Shown here one piece after another: positions 17,510 through 29,196 of a stretch of DNA of 64,000 bases (within the stretch, counting starts at the first letter, position 1; every line of letters starts with the position of its first letter). The DNA comes from Closterium sp. Naga37s-1 (Eukaryota > Streptophyta > Zygnematophyceae > Desmidiales > Closteriaceae): positions 806,001-870,000 of the forward strand of contig CANJKZ010000960.1 of the NCBI GenBank assembly GCA_947471745.1, written 5' to 3'. The position numbers and the translations under genes are program-made. The notes beneath the pieces were generated by a model. The model was not told the DNA's origin. It saw nothing but the letters and a program-made list of their open reading frames with translations, and searched no databases.

Positions 17510-19359
17510 TCGCTGTACGATGCTGTAGTTGCGCGCTACTCCTCCCCTGCCACTGCTGCCCTCAGCCGCCTCATGCTGCCGTACCTTTTCCTTGACCTTG
17601 CCGCCTTTGCCACAGTCGCTGACCTAGTTGCTCACCTCCGCACTAATGACGCCCGCTACCGTGCTGCCCTTCCCACTGAGTTCTGTGCCAAGAACCCCCC
17701 CCCATGTACATCACCCTTTACTACCTAGTCACCCGCCTCCCTGACTCCCTTTCTTCAGTCAGGGACCACTTTCTCTCCCTTTGCCCCACCGAGCTCACTG
17801 TCGACCTGCTAGAGGAGCGCCTTGCTGCAGCTGAGACGAGTATCTTAGCTGTAGGTGCTTCTCGCGGCGACCGTCGCACCCCTTTCTTTGAGGGGTGTTC
17901 CCCTGTCCCCCTTCTCCCCTCTGTTGCTTCTGCTGCTGCTGTCGGCCTCGTTGGCACTGAGGAGGTCGGAGCTGCGTCTGCCCCTAGTGGGAGACGCCGC
18001 AACGGCAAGGGCAAGGGGAGCAAGGGTGGTGGAGGGGGCGGCGCGGGAGGCGGTGGAGGAGGTGGAGGAGGCGGAGGGGGTGGCGGTGGAGGTGGGGGTG
18101 GTACCGGGAGTGGGGGCTTCAGTGGCGGCGGTGGAGGTGGTGGAGGCAGCGGCGGAGGTGGTGGAGGCAGCGGCAGCGGTGGTGGAGGTGGCGGCGGTGG
18201 GGGTGCTGGTCGAGGTGCAGCCGCGCAGCGTGGAGGCTTTGGTGGTAGCCAGCGCCAGCAGCAGCCGCGCTCCCGTGAGACCCCATCGGCCCAGCAGCTT
18301 CGTGAGTGGTACGCTGGGCGTGGGAGGTCTGGGGGTGCTGGTCCCTGCACTTACGTTCTTCGCACCGGCAGTCATCGTGGGGAGGTGTGTGGACTGCCAC
18401 ACACTACGCAGCGCTGCTTCGGTCGCTTGACTGACGCCTGGCGTGCCCAGTTTCCTGACGCTGTTGAGCTCCCTCGCTGGCATGATCTGCTTCTGCAGAA
18501 TGTGCCTATCTTTGATCTTGATTTCGATCCCATCCTTGCTGCCATGTATGCTTTGACTGATAGTGCTGAGGGTGACTGTTACCTGAGTGTCCCGCCCGAC
18601 CCGGGCATTGCGGCTGCTGCTCTAGGTGCTAGTGCGTCTGCTACTCCAGGTACTGGTGAGTCTGCTGCTCCAGGTGCTGGTGAGTCTGCTCTCTCTGGTA
18701 CTGCACCTACTGAGGCCTTGCAGACTTTCACACTTGAATCTGGTGCTTCGCGCTCTTTCTTTAGAGACCGCACCACACTCACGCCGCTCAGTCGGCCTGT
18801 CGTAGTCTCCCTTGCTGACCCCTCTGGGGGCCCAGTCCTTGCGCACTCTTCCACGGTTCTACCGTGTCCTGCGGCCCCGTCGGGCTTGCTGTCGGGACTC
18901 CACCTCCCTTCGTTCTCTACGAACCTGGTGAGTGGAGCTGACCTCCACGACGCGTGGGTTGACTAGTTCGCCCCTGGAGGTCAGCGTGTGACCCACTGCA
19001 CTTGCTCTCGGACGGGCCGCCACCTGGCCACGTTCACCCGTCGGCCTGGGTCGAGCCTGTACACACTGACTACTGCGCCGCCTCCGGTCTCTGCGTCTAG
19101 TCAGGTAGCTGCGTCTAGTCAGGTGCTTGCTGCCGCGTCCAGGACTAGTCCTGCGTCTGCCCCCTGCTCGTGTCGGCCTCTGTCGCACGAGACTCTCCTT
19201 TGGCACCACCGCCTTGGTGGTCAGCTGCGCCTTGCTTACATGGCCTCTCAGGCCAACACTGCTGATATCTTCACCAAGGCACTTCAGCCTTGTGATCATC
19301 AGCGCTTCTGTACTATGCTAGGTCTTGTGCCTACTTTGCCTCACTTGCTTACCTCTTAA
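17510..19359 (+). pseudogene. C gag-protease fused in frame to the RNase H tail
   Basis: The gag N-terminus before the LYDAVVARYSS segment is missing. A C9 run just before 17704 shifts the frame, after which MYITLYYLVTRL opens the main frame. It contains a Gly-rich tract (18020-18210), the C-X13-C-X3-H-X4-C motif (about 18345-18420), protease (LESGASRSFF; Asp of the usual DSG is Glu here), and a TAG at 18964-18966. The frame then resumes to LLWHHRLG, the first integrase zinc histidines, and jumps at 19215-19220 straight to GQLRLAYMASQANTADIF, the end of RNase H, stopping at TAA 19357-19359. Both parts stay in register across the deletion. It cannot encode integrase or RT. Confidence 0.83.
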
Positions 19360-19565
19360 CTTTACTTGTACTGTGATCTATATATATACCTGCACTTGCT
19401 TGTTTACCTCTTATATATAATCCTGCATGTGAACTGACCTTGTGGCCTTTGAACCTGTGCTTGGAATGTGTGGTGACTTTGTGATCCACCCTGAGCTTGC
19501 TTTGCTTTGCTTTGCTTGACTGGTCTTGTGACCCCTTGTTCTCCCCCACTTTGCCTATGGGGGTG
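19360..19565 (+). promoter_or_regulatory. C 3' untranslated module and polypurine tract
   Basis: Same architecture as in B: GTGTGGTGACTTTGTGATCC, TTTGC repeats (about 19499-19518), and CCCCCACTTTGCCTATGGGGGTG ending at 19565. The match to L (62624-62829) is close to identical. Confidence 0.72.
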
Positions 19566-19693
19566 TGTCAAACTTATATGCTATAGTCTGTTTAGGCTGT
19601 AGTGGGGTAGACACTATGGGGTACAGTTTCCTAGGGTTTCATATTTGTACCCAACTCATTTCCTAGTCAATCATTCATTCCTGTTTCTTCACA
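19566..19693 (+). repeat. LTR of the C/D/L type, plus orientation
   Basis: 128 bp, TGTCAAACTT...TTCTTCACA, nearly identical to 62830-62957 and to the inverted copy 23653-23780. It closes element C on the left and directly abuts the truncated 3' end of element D on the right. Confidence 0.88.
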
Positions 19694-19900
19694 CGCACCC
19701 CCACACTCAGCAACCTCAGGCTCAGCACCCCCAGACCCAGCACCCCCAGGCTCCGCACGCTCAGGCTCAGCACCCCCAGACCCAGCACCCCCAGGCTCCG
19801 CACGCTCAGGCTCAGCACCCCCAGACCCAGCACCCCCAGGCTCCGCACTCTCAGGCTCAGCACCCCCAGACCCGGCACCCGCAGGCTCAAAACCCCTAGC
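19694..19900 (-). repeat. D linker minisatellite (about 45-bp unit)
   Basis: About four to five copies of a 45-base unit encoding GAEPERAEPGGAGSG on minus. The same unit occurs in B at about 7830-7975. The breakpoint with the neighbouring LTR falls in this array. Confidence 0.75.
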
Positions 19901-22862
19901 AGCACCAGAGTCAACAGCTACCTCGACAGGCTCGACTGCGTCTACCTGGGACACACCTGAGGGGGCAGGACCCTGAGGGGGGAGGGGGTCTACCGGGGGG
20001 GACCCGGGCGTGAGGAAGAGCAGCGGGGGGGGGGAGGGGGGCAGCGCGGTAGGGGAAGAGACGGTAGTACGGAACCGACTCGTCAAACGTGACGTCCTGG
20101 GAGGACAGAACACGGCGCGAGGTGGGGTGGTAAAACTGCCAACCAGGCGCGTCAGGGGGGAAGCCGAGGAAGACGCAAGGAACAGCACGGGAGGACAGCT
20201 TGTCCGCAGACAAGTCACGGACGAAAGCTCGAGATCCCCAGACACGGAACGCAGACGCATCGCCAACCTTCCCCGTCCACCGCAGAGTAGGGGAGGTCTC
20301 CGGCATGGAGACCCGGGGCTGAAGGTTGATCTGATGCGCCGCGTACTGAACCGCGAACGGCCACAGAAAATGGGGAGCAGCCGCATGGATCATGGACGTA
20401 CGAGCGACGTCCATGACCATGCCAATGCGGCGCTCAGCAATCCCATTTTGCTGTGGAGAGGCCGGAAGCGTGAACGTCTGGCGGATGCCCTCCGCACGAC
20501 AGAAGGCTCGCAGAAGGTCGGAGGAAAACTCTCCACCTCTGTCGGAGTGCAGACGCAGAACAGGAAAGTCCGAGCCGAAACGCTCTCTGAGCTGGAGACG
20601 AGCAACGCGGATCCAGTCGATCAACACCTCAGTGACCTCACCCTTGCGGCGCAAGGGGAAGACTGAGGTGTAACGCGAGAAGTCGTCAACCACCAGTAGG
20701 AAGTAACGCTCGTGACCCTGTCCACGGACGCGGGCTGGGCCCCAGACGTCCATGTGGAGAGTCTGCAGCGGAGCCTCAGTCGGAGGAAACTCGGAGGAGT
20801 GAGGAGCGGCGCGCTGCCGCCCCTCGACGCAGGGAACGCAGGTAGGGGCAGGCCCCGGGGGAAGGGGAGGGAGGGACCGGGGGAGACCAGAGACAAGGAC
20901 ACGGGAGGCCATGCCTCGGAGACGAGGCAAGGAGGGGTGACCAAGGCGGTGGTGCCAGAGGAGGGTCTGGTGGGACAGGAGGCGACACGAGCAGGGGGCA
21001 GACTCAGGACCTGACCGAGACGCTGCAGCAAACACCTGACCCGACGCAGCTACCCGACCAGACGCAGCAACCGGAGGAGACTCTGTGGTCAGTGTGTACA
21101 GGCTCGACCCCGGCCGACGGGTAAACGTGGCCAAGTGGCGGCCCGTCCGAGCACACGTGCAGTGGGTCACTCGCTGACTCGCAGGAGTGAACTGGTCAAC
21201 CCCTCCATCCTGAAGGTCAGCACCACTCACCAAGTTCGTAGAGAACGAGGGGAGGTAGAGACCGGACAGGGAGCCTGACGGGGCCGCCGGACACGGTAGG
21301 ACAGTGGAGTAGTGGGCAAGGACAGGATCCCCAGAGGGGTCTGCCAGGGAGACTGCAACCGGCCGACTGAGCGGCGTGAGTGTGGTGCGGTCTCGAAAGA
21401 AGGAGCGGGAAGCACCCGAGTCGAGGGTGAAGGTGTGCAAAACCTGAGCCGACGCGGTACCTGAGAGAGCAGACTCACCAGCACCTGGAGCAGCAGACTC
21501 ACTAGCACCTAGAGCAGCAGCCTCAATGCCCGGGTCAGGCGGAACACACACGTAACAGTCACCCTCAACACTAATAGACACAACATACATGGCAGCAAGG
21601 ATAGCATCAAAATCAAGATCAAAGATAGCTACACCCGACTTGAGCAGATCACCCCAGCGAGGGATCTCAGTGGCGTCAGGGAACAGGGTACGCCAGGCGT
21701 CTGTCAGGCGGCCGAAGCAGCGCTGGGAGGCGTGCAGGCCGCCACACTGCTCTCCAGTGCGGTCGCCGGTGCGCAGGACGTAGGCACAGGGACCAGCACC
21801 CCCAGACCTCTGGCGCCCTGCGTACCACTCACGAAGCTGCTGGGGTGACGGGGTCTCACGAGAGCGTGGCTGGTGCTGGGGTCCCCGCTGCACAGCTCCG
21901 CCTCGACCAGCTCCACCTCCGCCGCCTCCACCCCAACCGCCACCGCCGCCGCCGCCGCCTCCACCTCCACCGCCGCCACCGAAACCCCCACCTCCGCCAC
22001 CACCCCCACCCCCACCCCCTCCTCCGCCTCCACCGCCACCACCGCCGCCCCCGCCAACTCCTCCAGCGCCCTTGCCCCCCTTGCCCTTGCCGTTGCGGCG
22101 CCTCCCGCTAGGAGCAGACGCAGCGCTGACCGACTCGGTGCCAACGAGGTCGACAGCAGCAGCAGAGGCAACGGAGGGCAAAAGGGGAACGGGGGAGCAC
22201 CCCTCAAAGAAAGGGGTACGGGGGTCACCACGAGAGGCTCCTACATCGATAATACTCGTCTCAGCTGCAAGGAGGCGCTCCTCGAGGAGGTCAACGGTGA
22301 GTGTGGTGGGGCAAAGAGAGAGGAAGTGGTCCCTGACGGAGCGAAGGGTGTCAAGGAGTCGGGTAACTAGGTAGTAGAGGGTGATGTACATGGGGGGGGG
22401 GTTCTTGGCGCAGAACTCAGCAGGAAGCGCAGCGCGGTAGCGGGTGTCACTAGTGCGGAGGTGCGTAATGAGGTCAGCGACTGTGGCAAAGGCGGCGAGG
22501 TCAGGGAACAGGTACGGCAGCACGAGGCGGCTAAGGGCAGCAGTGGCAGGGGAGGAGTAGCGTGCAACTACAGCGTCGTACAGAGTCTTAGCACTCTTGT
22601 ACTGACTAAAGTGCGCGCGCTCAGTGGACGGTAGGTGACTACGCACAGCAAGGCGGGCAGCAGCATCGCGCGTGGTCAACTGCGAGCGAACAGTACTGTC
22701 AGCATCAGCAGCAGGGGCAGTAGAGGCGCCAGACGTGAGATCGAACAGTGAGAGACCATCCCTGCTATCGCACTATAGGAAAAGCTGCAGATCATCTATC
22801 CAGACCTCAAAGTCGACCGCTCGACCCTCAGCATCGAAGGTAAGAACAGTGGGACTAGCCAT
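19901..22862 (-). pseudogene. D gag, protease, integrase
   Basis: Starts at ATG 22862-22860 (MASPTVLTFDAEGR). A TAG at 22775-22773 is codon 30; after it the same frame runs open to 19911. The frame passes the C10 run intact (CAKNPPPMYITLYY). Features: Gly-rich tract (about 21890-22070), zinc motif C-X13-C-X3-H-X4-C (about 21790-21715), protease LDSGASRSFF (about 21425), integrase LWHHRLGHPSL, LHMDVWGP, LHSDRGGEF, NGIAERR. A C-run near 20040 shifts the frame at the end of integrase. This is the best-preserved gag of the clade in the window: one stop codon in gag, one frameshift in the linker. Confidence 0.87.
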
Positions 22863-23652
22863 GACCGTAGGAGCAGTAGGCTAGCAGCAGCAGCAGTAGT
22901 GCGACTCGGCTAAGCGGCGCGGCTCGGCAGGGCAGCGCGGCTCGGCAGGGCAGCGCGGCTCGGCAGGGCGGGGCGGCTCGGCAGTGCTCTTACCAGGGGC
23001 GGTTGGGTAGGCGGCCGCGACTGGTGGGGCAGGGCCGTGGTGCGCCGGCAGGGTCAGGACGGCGGCGACAGCGGCAGCGACGGCGGCAGCTGCTGGCACA
23101 CCCCAGTAGCTGCTGCAGGTGGGAGGCCGCGACAGGCAACGGGGCCGCGACAGGCAACGGGGCCGCGACAGACGACGGGGCAGGGCCGGGGCAGGGCCGC
23201 GATGGGGCCGTGACGGGGCCGCGACAGGCGACGGGGCAGGGCCGGGGCGGGGCCGCGACGGAGCCGCGACGGGGCCGCGACAGGCGACGGGGCAGGGCCG
23301 GGGCAGGGCCGCGACCGGCGACGGGGCAGGGCCGGGGCGGGGCCGCGACGGGGCCGCGACGGGCGACGGGGCAGGGCCGAGGCGAGGCCGTGACGGGGTC
23401 GCGAAGGGGGGGCCGCGAAGGGGCCGCTAAGGGGCCGCGAAAGGGGCCGCTAAGGGGCCGCGAAGGGGCCACGAAGGGGTCGCGTAGGGGCCGCGAAGGG
23501 GCCGCAAGAGCAGGGCAGGCCACTAAGGGGGGCCGCGACAGGTTAGGGCAGGGCAGAGCGCGAAGGGCGCTTCGGGCAGGTTAGGAAAAAAAAAAGTTTA
23601 ATGGTGGGCCCTTAGGAAGAAACGGTCCCACTAGGGAACCCGCTCTATACCA
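22863..23652 (-). promoter_or_regulatory. D leader: GC-rich repeats, hairpin, PBS
   Basis: On minus: PBS TGGTATAGAGC beside the LTR, hairpin GGTTCCC/GGGACC (plus 23624-23640), GGGCCCACC (plus 23603-23611), an A/T homopolymer, then repeats of ggggccgcgacgggcgac type (23120-23530) and gcggctcggcagggca (22915-22985) up to gag. Arg/Pro-rich frames here are not genes. Confidence 0.72.
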
Positions 23653-23780
23653 TGTGAAGAAACAGGAATGAATGATTGACTAGGAAATGAGTTGGGTACA
23701 AATATGAAACCCTAGGAAACTGTACCCCATAGTGTCTTCCCCACTACAGCCTAAACAGACTATAGCATATAAGTTTGACA
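23653..23780 (-). repeat. D 5' LTR
   Basis: 128 bp, the reverse complement of the 19566-19693 LTR with about one difference. No target-site duplication is visible at 23781. Confidence 0.88.
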
Positions 23781-25274
23781 CCAAGCACGAGCCCCATGCC
23801 CGACGTACTGCACAAGTAAAGCAGTACCCTCTTTGCAGCATCCCAATGCACCTTTCGGTGCTTCCCGGGAGCCACGTAGCGAGCCAAGAGGCTGAGAGGG
23901 TACGCGAGGTCAGGTCGTGTGCACGTCATCAGGTACATGAGGCAACCCATAAGCTCTGGGTACGGGCCACTCAGCTCTACGGACTCGTCCGAAGGTGGAG
24001 CTGAGAGCGAGTGGCCGGTAGACAGAGGAGTGGGCTGTGGCGAGGAGAACTGGAAGCCGAAGCGCTGAAGAACCTAGTGCACCATGTGTGACTGAGTCAG
24101 GGCGATGGTGCGCCGTGCTCTGTCCCGGGTGATCTGCAAGCCAAGATAGCTGCGCAGTTCACCCAGGTCAGTGCATGTGTGTCTCTTCTGCAGCTCCGAC
24201 TTCACAAGGGTAAGTGCCTCAGTGTCAGCACTGGCAAAGACCAGGTCTTCGACGTACACGAGGACGTAGAACGGCGGCAGCGACGTGTCGGTGCGTAGAA
24301 ACAGCGACGGGTCAGCAGTAGAAGGAGTAAACCCCAGAGCCGCAAGTGTAGTCCTGAGTGTGTCGTGCCACTCGCGAGGCGCCTGGCGGAGACCGTAGAC
24401 TGGCCGCCGGAGGCTCCACTGGGTACCTGCAGGAAACGACCCAGTGAAGCCAGGTGGGCGGCGCAGCCAGATCTCCTCGTGCAGGCTGCCCTACAAGAAA
24501 GTTCTACTGAAGTCAAGAGAGTGAAGCTCGTAGTCACGCTGAGCGGCGACGTGCAACAGTACCCGAAGAGTAGTCATCTTAAGGGTAGGGGAGAAGGTAT
24601 GGAAGAAGTCAACTCCCTGTCGCTGACTGAAGCCTCGAGCAACGTAACGAGCCTTGAAGGCAGGCGGAGAACCCGGCGGCCGCTTCACCCTGAAAATCCT
24701 GCGAACCCTGAGAACCCATGCCATCGACTATGTTCGCCCTAGACGGGGGAACTGCGTCGATGTAGGTGCCTGTGGACTTCCACGATGCCATCTCGGCATC
24801 CATGGCTGCCTGCCACTGAGAGGAGTAAGGACCCGTAATCGCCTCTGCGTAAGAGCGCGGGGTCGGGATGTCTGGTGCATCCGGGTCTCCCTCAGGGGCA
24901 AGCAGCATGGAAGCGAAACCAGGTACAGCAACTGCAAGACACTCAAGGTCCTCTTGCCTGTCCTCAAGGACGTCTCTGCTAAGAGCACACTCACCCCCAA
25001 CGGATAAAGGACTGGCAGACTCAGACTCAGCAACAAGAGCAGTGGCGTAGTCTAGACGTCAGGCAGCAGCAAAGTCAACTAGCTCAGCAACGAGGGCAGA
25101 CGCAGCAGTGGACTCAAAAGAAGGGTCAGTGACAACAGTGGCGAGGAGACGAGAGACAGTGGGACTGGCAGCACGAGCGAGGTCAGACTCATGCTCAGGG
25201 ACGGCAGGAAGAGAGGACTCAGGAGGAGGCGGCAGAGGAACACGCAGTGGAACAGAGGAAGGACGAAGTGTCAT
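23781..25274 (-). pseudogene. E reverse transcriptase and partial RNase H, decayed
   Basis: Read in fragments on minus: ESSLPAVPEHESDL and AALVAELVDFAA upstream of RT, FRVKRPPGSPPAFKARYVARGFSQRQG (first half near 24660), then, after a stop and frameshifts, VYVEDLVFAS near 24250. The catalytic YVDD reads YVED here. LGELRSYLGLQITRDR and GCLMYLMTCTRPDLAYPL follow. The frame ends at GMGLVLG, where D's LTR begins. It cannot be active. Confidence 0.8.
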
Positions 25275-25394
25275 AGCGTGTGTGCCGGGGACAGGAGGAG
25301 GACGCGGATGAGGAACCCCATGACCAGTGCGAACAGTGCGAACAGGCGAGGCAAGACGAGACTCAGGCTCACGATGCTCTGTAAGACCTCCAGT

Positions 25395-27898
25395 CTACCC
25401 AGTGTAAGGAGAAGGAGCAGGCAGTGGGGAGGCTGGCTGTAACGGCGGCTGTGACTGGTAAGGCGGTGGACACAGTAAGGGAGGAGTAACGCCAGTAGAA
25501 GACGGGAGACCAAGAACCTGCTGAAGTAGGGAAACGAAGTACGGTCGCGGCCGCACAGTGCCTCCAGCTCCAGGGTCAATAGCCCCAGTGTCTCCAACTC
25601 CAGCTCCTCCAGCGCCAGCGCCACCAGCGCCAGTGCCTCCAGCTCCAGCGCCAACAGCTCCAGCGTCACCAGCTCCACCTCCTCCAGCTCCAGCACCACC
25701 AGCGCTAGTGCCTCCAGCTCCAGCGCCTCCAGGCTCCGCAGGGTCTCCAGTTCCAGCGCCCCCAACACTACCAGTCCCGGCAGCTCCAGTACCCCTGTTA
25801 CGAGCACCCCCAGGACCAGAAGCTGCAGCACCTCCGGTACCACCAGCTCTAGCAGTAACTCCAACACCTCTAGCTCCAGTGTCACCAGCGGCAGAGTCTC
25901 CAGCTCCGGTAGCTCCACTCTGAAGGTGGGTGCGCTGAGCAAACCACTCGTGCAGCTGCTGTCGGGAGAGAGGCTCCGGCCGTGGAGACAGTCGTGGCGA
26001 AGCACCCGCAGGACCGCCAGAAGAAGCAATACCCCGAGGCTCAGCACCCCCAGACTCCGCACCCTCAGACTCAGCACCCCCAGGCTCCACACCCTCAGGC
26101 TCAGCACCCCCAGGCCTTACACCCGCAGGCTCAGCACCCCCAGGCTCCGCACCCTCAGGCTCAGCACCCCCAGACCTGGCACCCTCAGAATCAGCACCCC
26201 CAGGCTCTGCACCACCAGACGCAGCACCCCCAGACACAGCACCCCCAGACGCAACACCTCGAGCAGCACCTGAGCCGACAACTACCTCAACAGGCACAGT
26301 ACCAGGGAGAGGGTCTACCTGAGACAAACCTGAGGGAGCAGGACCCTGAGGGGGGAGGGGGTCTACCGGAGGGGGACCTGGAGCAAGGAAGAGCGGCGGG
26401 GGTGGGGGAGGGGCAGAGCGGTAGGGGAAGAGACGGTAAAAGGGAATCGACTCGTCAAACGTGACGTCCTGAGAGGGGATGACACGGCGCGAGGTGGGGT
26501 GGTAAAACTGCCAGCCAGGCGCGTCAGGGGGAAAGCCAAGGAAGACGCAGGGAATAGCGCGGGCGGAGAGCTTGTCCGCGGACGTATCGCGAACAAAGGC
26601 ACGAGAGCCCCAGACCCGGAACACCGACGCATCTCCAACCTCCCCCGTCCAACGCAGTGTCGGCGAGGTCTCCGGCAAGGAGACACGAGGCCAGAGGTTG
26701 AGCTGATGCGCAGCGTACCGAACCGCAAACGGCCACAGAAACTGGGGAGCAGCCACATGGATCATGGAGGTACTAGCGACCTCCATGACTAAGCCAATGC
26801 GGCGCTCAGCAATCCCATTTTGCTGAGGGGAGGCCGGAAGCATGAACGACTGGAGAATGCCCTCCCCACGACAAAAGTCCCGCAAGAGGTCGGAGGAGAA
26901 CTCACCACCTCTGTCAGAGTGCAGACGCAGGACAGGAAGGTCCTGGCGGAACCGTTTGCGGAGGTGGAGACGGACTGCGCTGATCCAAGGGATCAAAACA
27001 TCAGGGACCTCACCCTTGTTGCGCAAGGGGAGTAGCGCGTGTAGTTGTCAACAACCAGCAGAAAGTAGAGCTCGCTGCCGTGTCCACTGACGCGGGCTGG
27101 GCCCCACACGTCCATGTGGAGAGTCTGCAGGGGAGAAGTCGTCGGGGGAAACGAGGAGGAGTGAGGAGCGGCGCGCTGCCGTCCCTCGACGCAAGGAAGG
27201 CAGGGCGGGGCAGGCGAGGTCGGGAGAGGAGGCAGAGACCTGGGAAGACAACAGACAAGGAGGCGGGAGTGCATCCCACGAAGGCGTGGCAGGGAGGGGT
27301 GACCAAGGCGTTGGTGCCATAGGAGAGTCTGGTGCGACAAGAGGCGACACGAACAAGGGGGTGCTACCGTACCTGACGCGGACACCTGGGTAGACGCAGC
27401 TACCTGAGGAGGCTTGGTAGCCAGTGTGTACAGACTCGACCCAGGCCGACGGGTGAACGTGGCCAGGTGACGGCCCGTCCGTGTACACGTGCAGATCGAC
27501 ACACGCTGACCCCCAGGAGTGGTGGTAGTGACCATCGCATCCTGGAGGGCAGCGGTACTCACCAAGTTCGTAGAGAACGAGGGGAGGTGAAGACCTGACA
27601 GTGAGCCGGACGGAACCGCCGGACACGGGAGAACAGTGGAGGAACGGGCAAGGACTGGGCCCCCGGAGGGGTCAGCCAGTCTGACCGGTACAGGTGCAGA
27701 GAGAGGAGAGAGGGTGGCGCTGTCGCGAAAGAAACAGCGTGAAGCACCTGAGTCAAGTGTAAAGGTGTGCAAGGCCTCAGTAGGCGTAGTACAAGGGAGA
27801 GCAGACTCACTAGCACCTAGAGCAGCAGCCTCTATACCTGGGTCAGGCGGCACACACAGGTAATAGTCACCCTCAGCACTAACAGACGAAGCATACAT
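25395..27898 (-). pseudogene. E protease, integrase and repeat linker
   Basis: Protease LDSGASRCFF (about 27755), integrase zinc module LWHQRLGHPSLPRL and CLPCVEGRQR, DDE segments LHMDVWGP, LHSDRGGEF and NGIAERR, then FRVWGSRAFVRD. A small deletion near 27015 (compared with B) shifts the frame between the zinc module and the catalytic core. The linker from about 26330 to 25560 encodes short Gly-Gly-Ala-Glu-Pro repeats, then a long Gly/Ala stretch. The stop is at 25395-25397. Confidence 0.82.
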
Positions 27899-29196
27899 AG
27901 CAGCAAGGATAGCATCATAGTCTAGGTCAAAGATAGCAACTCCAGACCTAAGCAGCTCTGCCCAACGGGGGCGCTCGGCCTCGTCACCAAACTCTACGCA
28001 CCAAGCGTCATCGATGCGGGAGAAGCAGCGGTGCTGAGTGTAAGGCTTCCCGCATGTCTGACCAGCACGGTCACCCGTGCGAATGACATACCCCCACGCT
28101 CAAACGCCCCCCAGACGCCCCAGACGCCCCACGCTGAGAAAACCACTCACGAAGCTGCTGGGGCGACGGGGTCTCGCTCCGATGCTGCTGGTGCTGTCGC
28201 TGGCCACCGCCAGAACCTCCCCGCTGAGGAGCTCCATCCCTACCGCCACCACTCCCACTGCCGCCACTACCGCCACCCCCACCGCTGCCACCACCGCCGC
28301 CACCAAAGCCCCCACTCCTGCCACCACTCCCACCACCTCCACTACCTCCACTGCCTCCACCACCTCCACCACTGCCTCCACAACCACCCCCGCTGCCACC
28401 GCCACCACCCCTGCCACCCTTGCCCTTGTTGCTGCGGCGCTTCCCACTAGCAGAAGCAGCCCCGACATCCTCAGTACCAAGGACGCCAGCAGCAGCAGCA
28501 GAGGCGTAGGAGGGGGCAATGGGAGAGGGGGAACACCCCTCAAAGAAGGGCGTGCGAGGAGTGCCACGAGTGGCACCTACAGCGCCTACGCTAGTCTTAG
28601 CTGCAAGGAGGTGCTGCTCGAGCAGGTCAACTGTGAGGGCTGTGGGGTCAAGTGCGAGAAAGTGGTCCCTGACAGCGCGAAGAGACTCAGGGAGGCGGGT
28701 GACTATAAAGTAGAGAGTGATGTACATCGGGGGCGGGTTCCTGTCAGGGAACTCTGCTGGGAGGGCAGCGCGGTAGCGAGCGTTGCTAGTGCGAATGTGG
28801 GAAACGAGGTCCTCTACTGTGGCAAAGGCGGACAGCTCGGGAACTGGTAGGGCAGGAGAAGACGGCCTAGAGCAGCAGTGGCAGGTGAGGAGTAACGAGC
28901 GACTACAACGTCGTATAGTGCCTGTGCAGTCTGGTGCTGTCTGAAGTGAGCGCATTCAGCTAACGGCAGGTGGTTGCGAATGGCTAAGCGAGCAGCAGCA
29001 TCACGAGTAAGCCACTGTCAGCAAGTCGCACTGTCAGCTGTGGCGGGAGGGGCGGGAGAGGCTCCGGACGTGTGGTCAAACAACGATACGCTGTCTCTAG
29101 AGTCGCTCAGTAGGTACAGCTGCAAGTCGTCGAGCCACGTGTCAAACTGGATCGGACGGCCCTCATGATCGAACGCGAGTATGCGGAGAGAAGCCA
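27899..29196 (-). pseudogene. E gag, broken
   Basis: ATG near 29196 (MASLRILAFDHEGRPIQFD, then DDLQLYL). A TGA at 29018-29020 and a frameshift near 28855 interrupt it. The frame continues with DLVSHIRTSNARYRAALP and MYITLYFIVTRLPESL, then a Gly/Ser tract (about 28400-28220). The first Cys of the clade's zinc motif is lost, but CGKPYTQHRCF remains near 28050. The N-terminal half is closer to the first part of element L than to B or D. Confidence 0.78.

Larger units (their letters stand above)
17116..19693 (+). mobile_element. C: internally deleted copia with two different LTRs
   Basis: A plus-oriented element bounded by a 131-bp LTR (17116-17246, ending TTCTAGCA) and a 128-bp LTR (19566-19693, ending TTCTTCACA). 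The first ~45 bases of the two agree, the rest clearly does not, and there is no target-site duplication. The element is therefore probably a recombinant of two related copias. Inside are PBS TGGTATCAGAGAAGG (17247), hairpin, leader, gag, protease and the first residues of integrase, joined directly to the last ~47 residues of RNase H. Most of integrase and all of RT are missing. Confidence 0.85.
19694..23780 (-). mobile_element. D: minus-oriented copia truncated inside its linker
   Basis: The 5' LTR is at 23653-23780 (minus), followed by PBS TGGTATAGAGC, hairpin, leader, gag, protease and integrase. The body stops at 19694 within the Pro/Ala-rich repeat linker and joins the end of a plus-oriented LTR, so RT, RNase H and its own 3' LTR are absent. 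At the right end, the LTR abuts element E inside E's RNase H region with no duplication. Confidence 0.85.
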
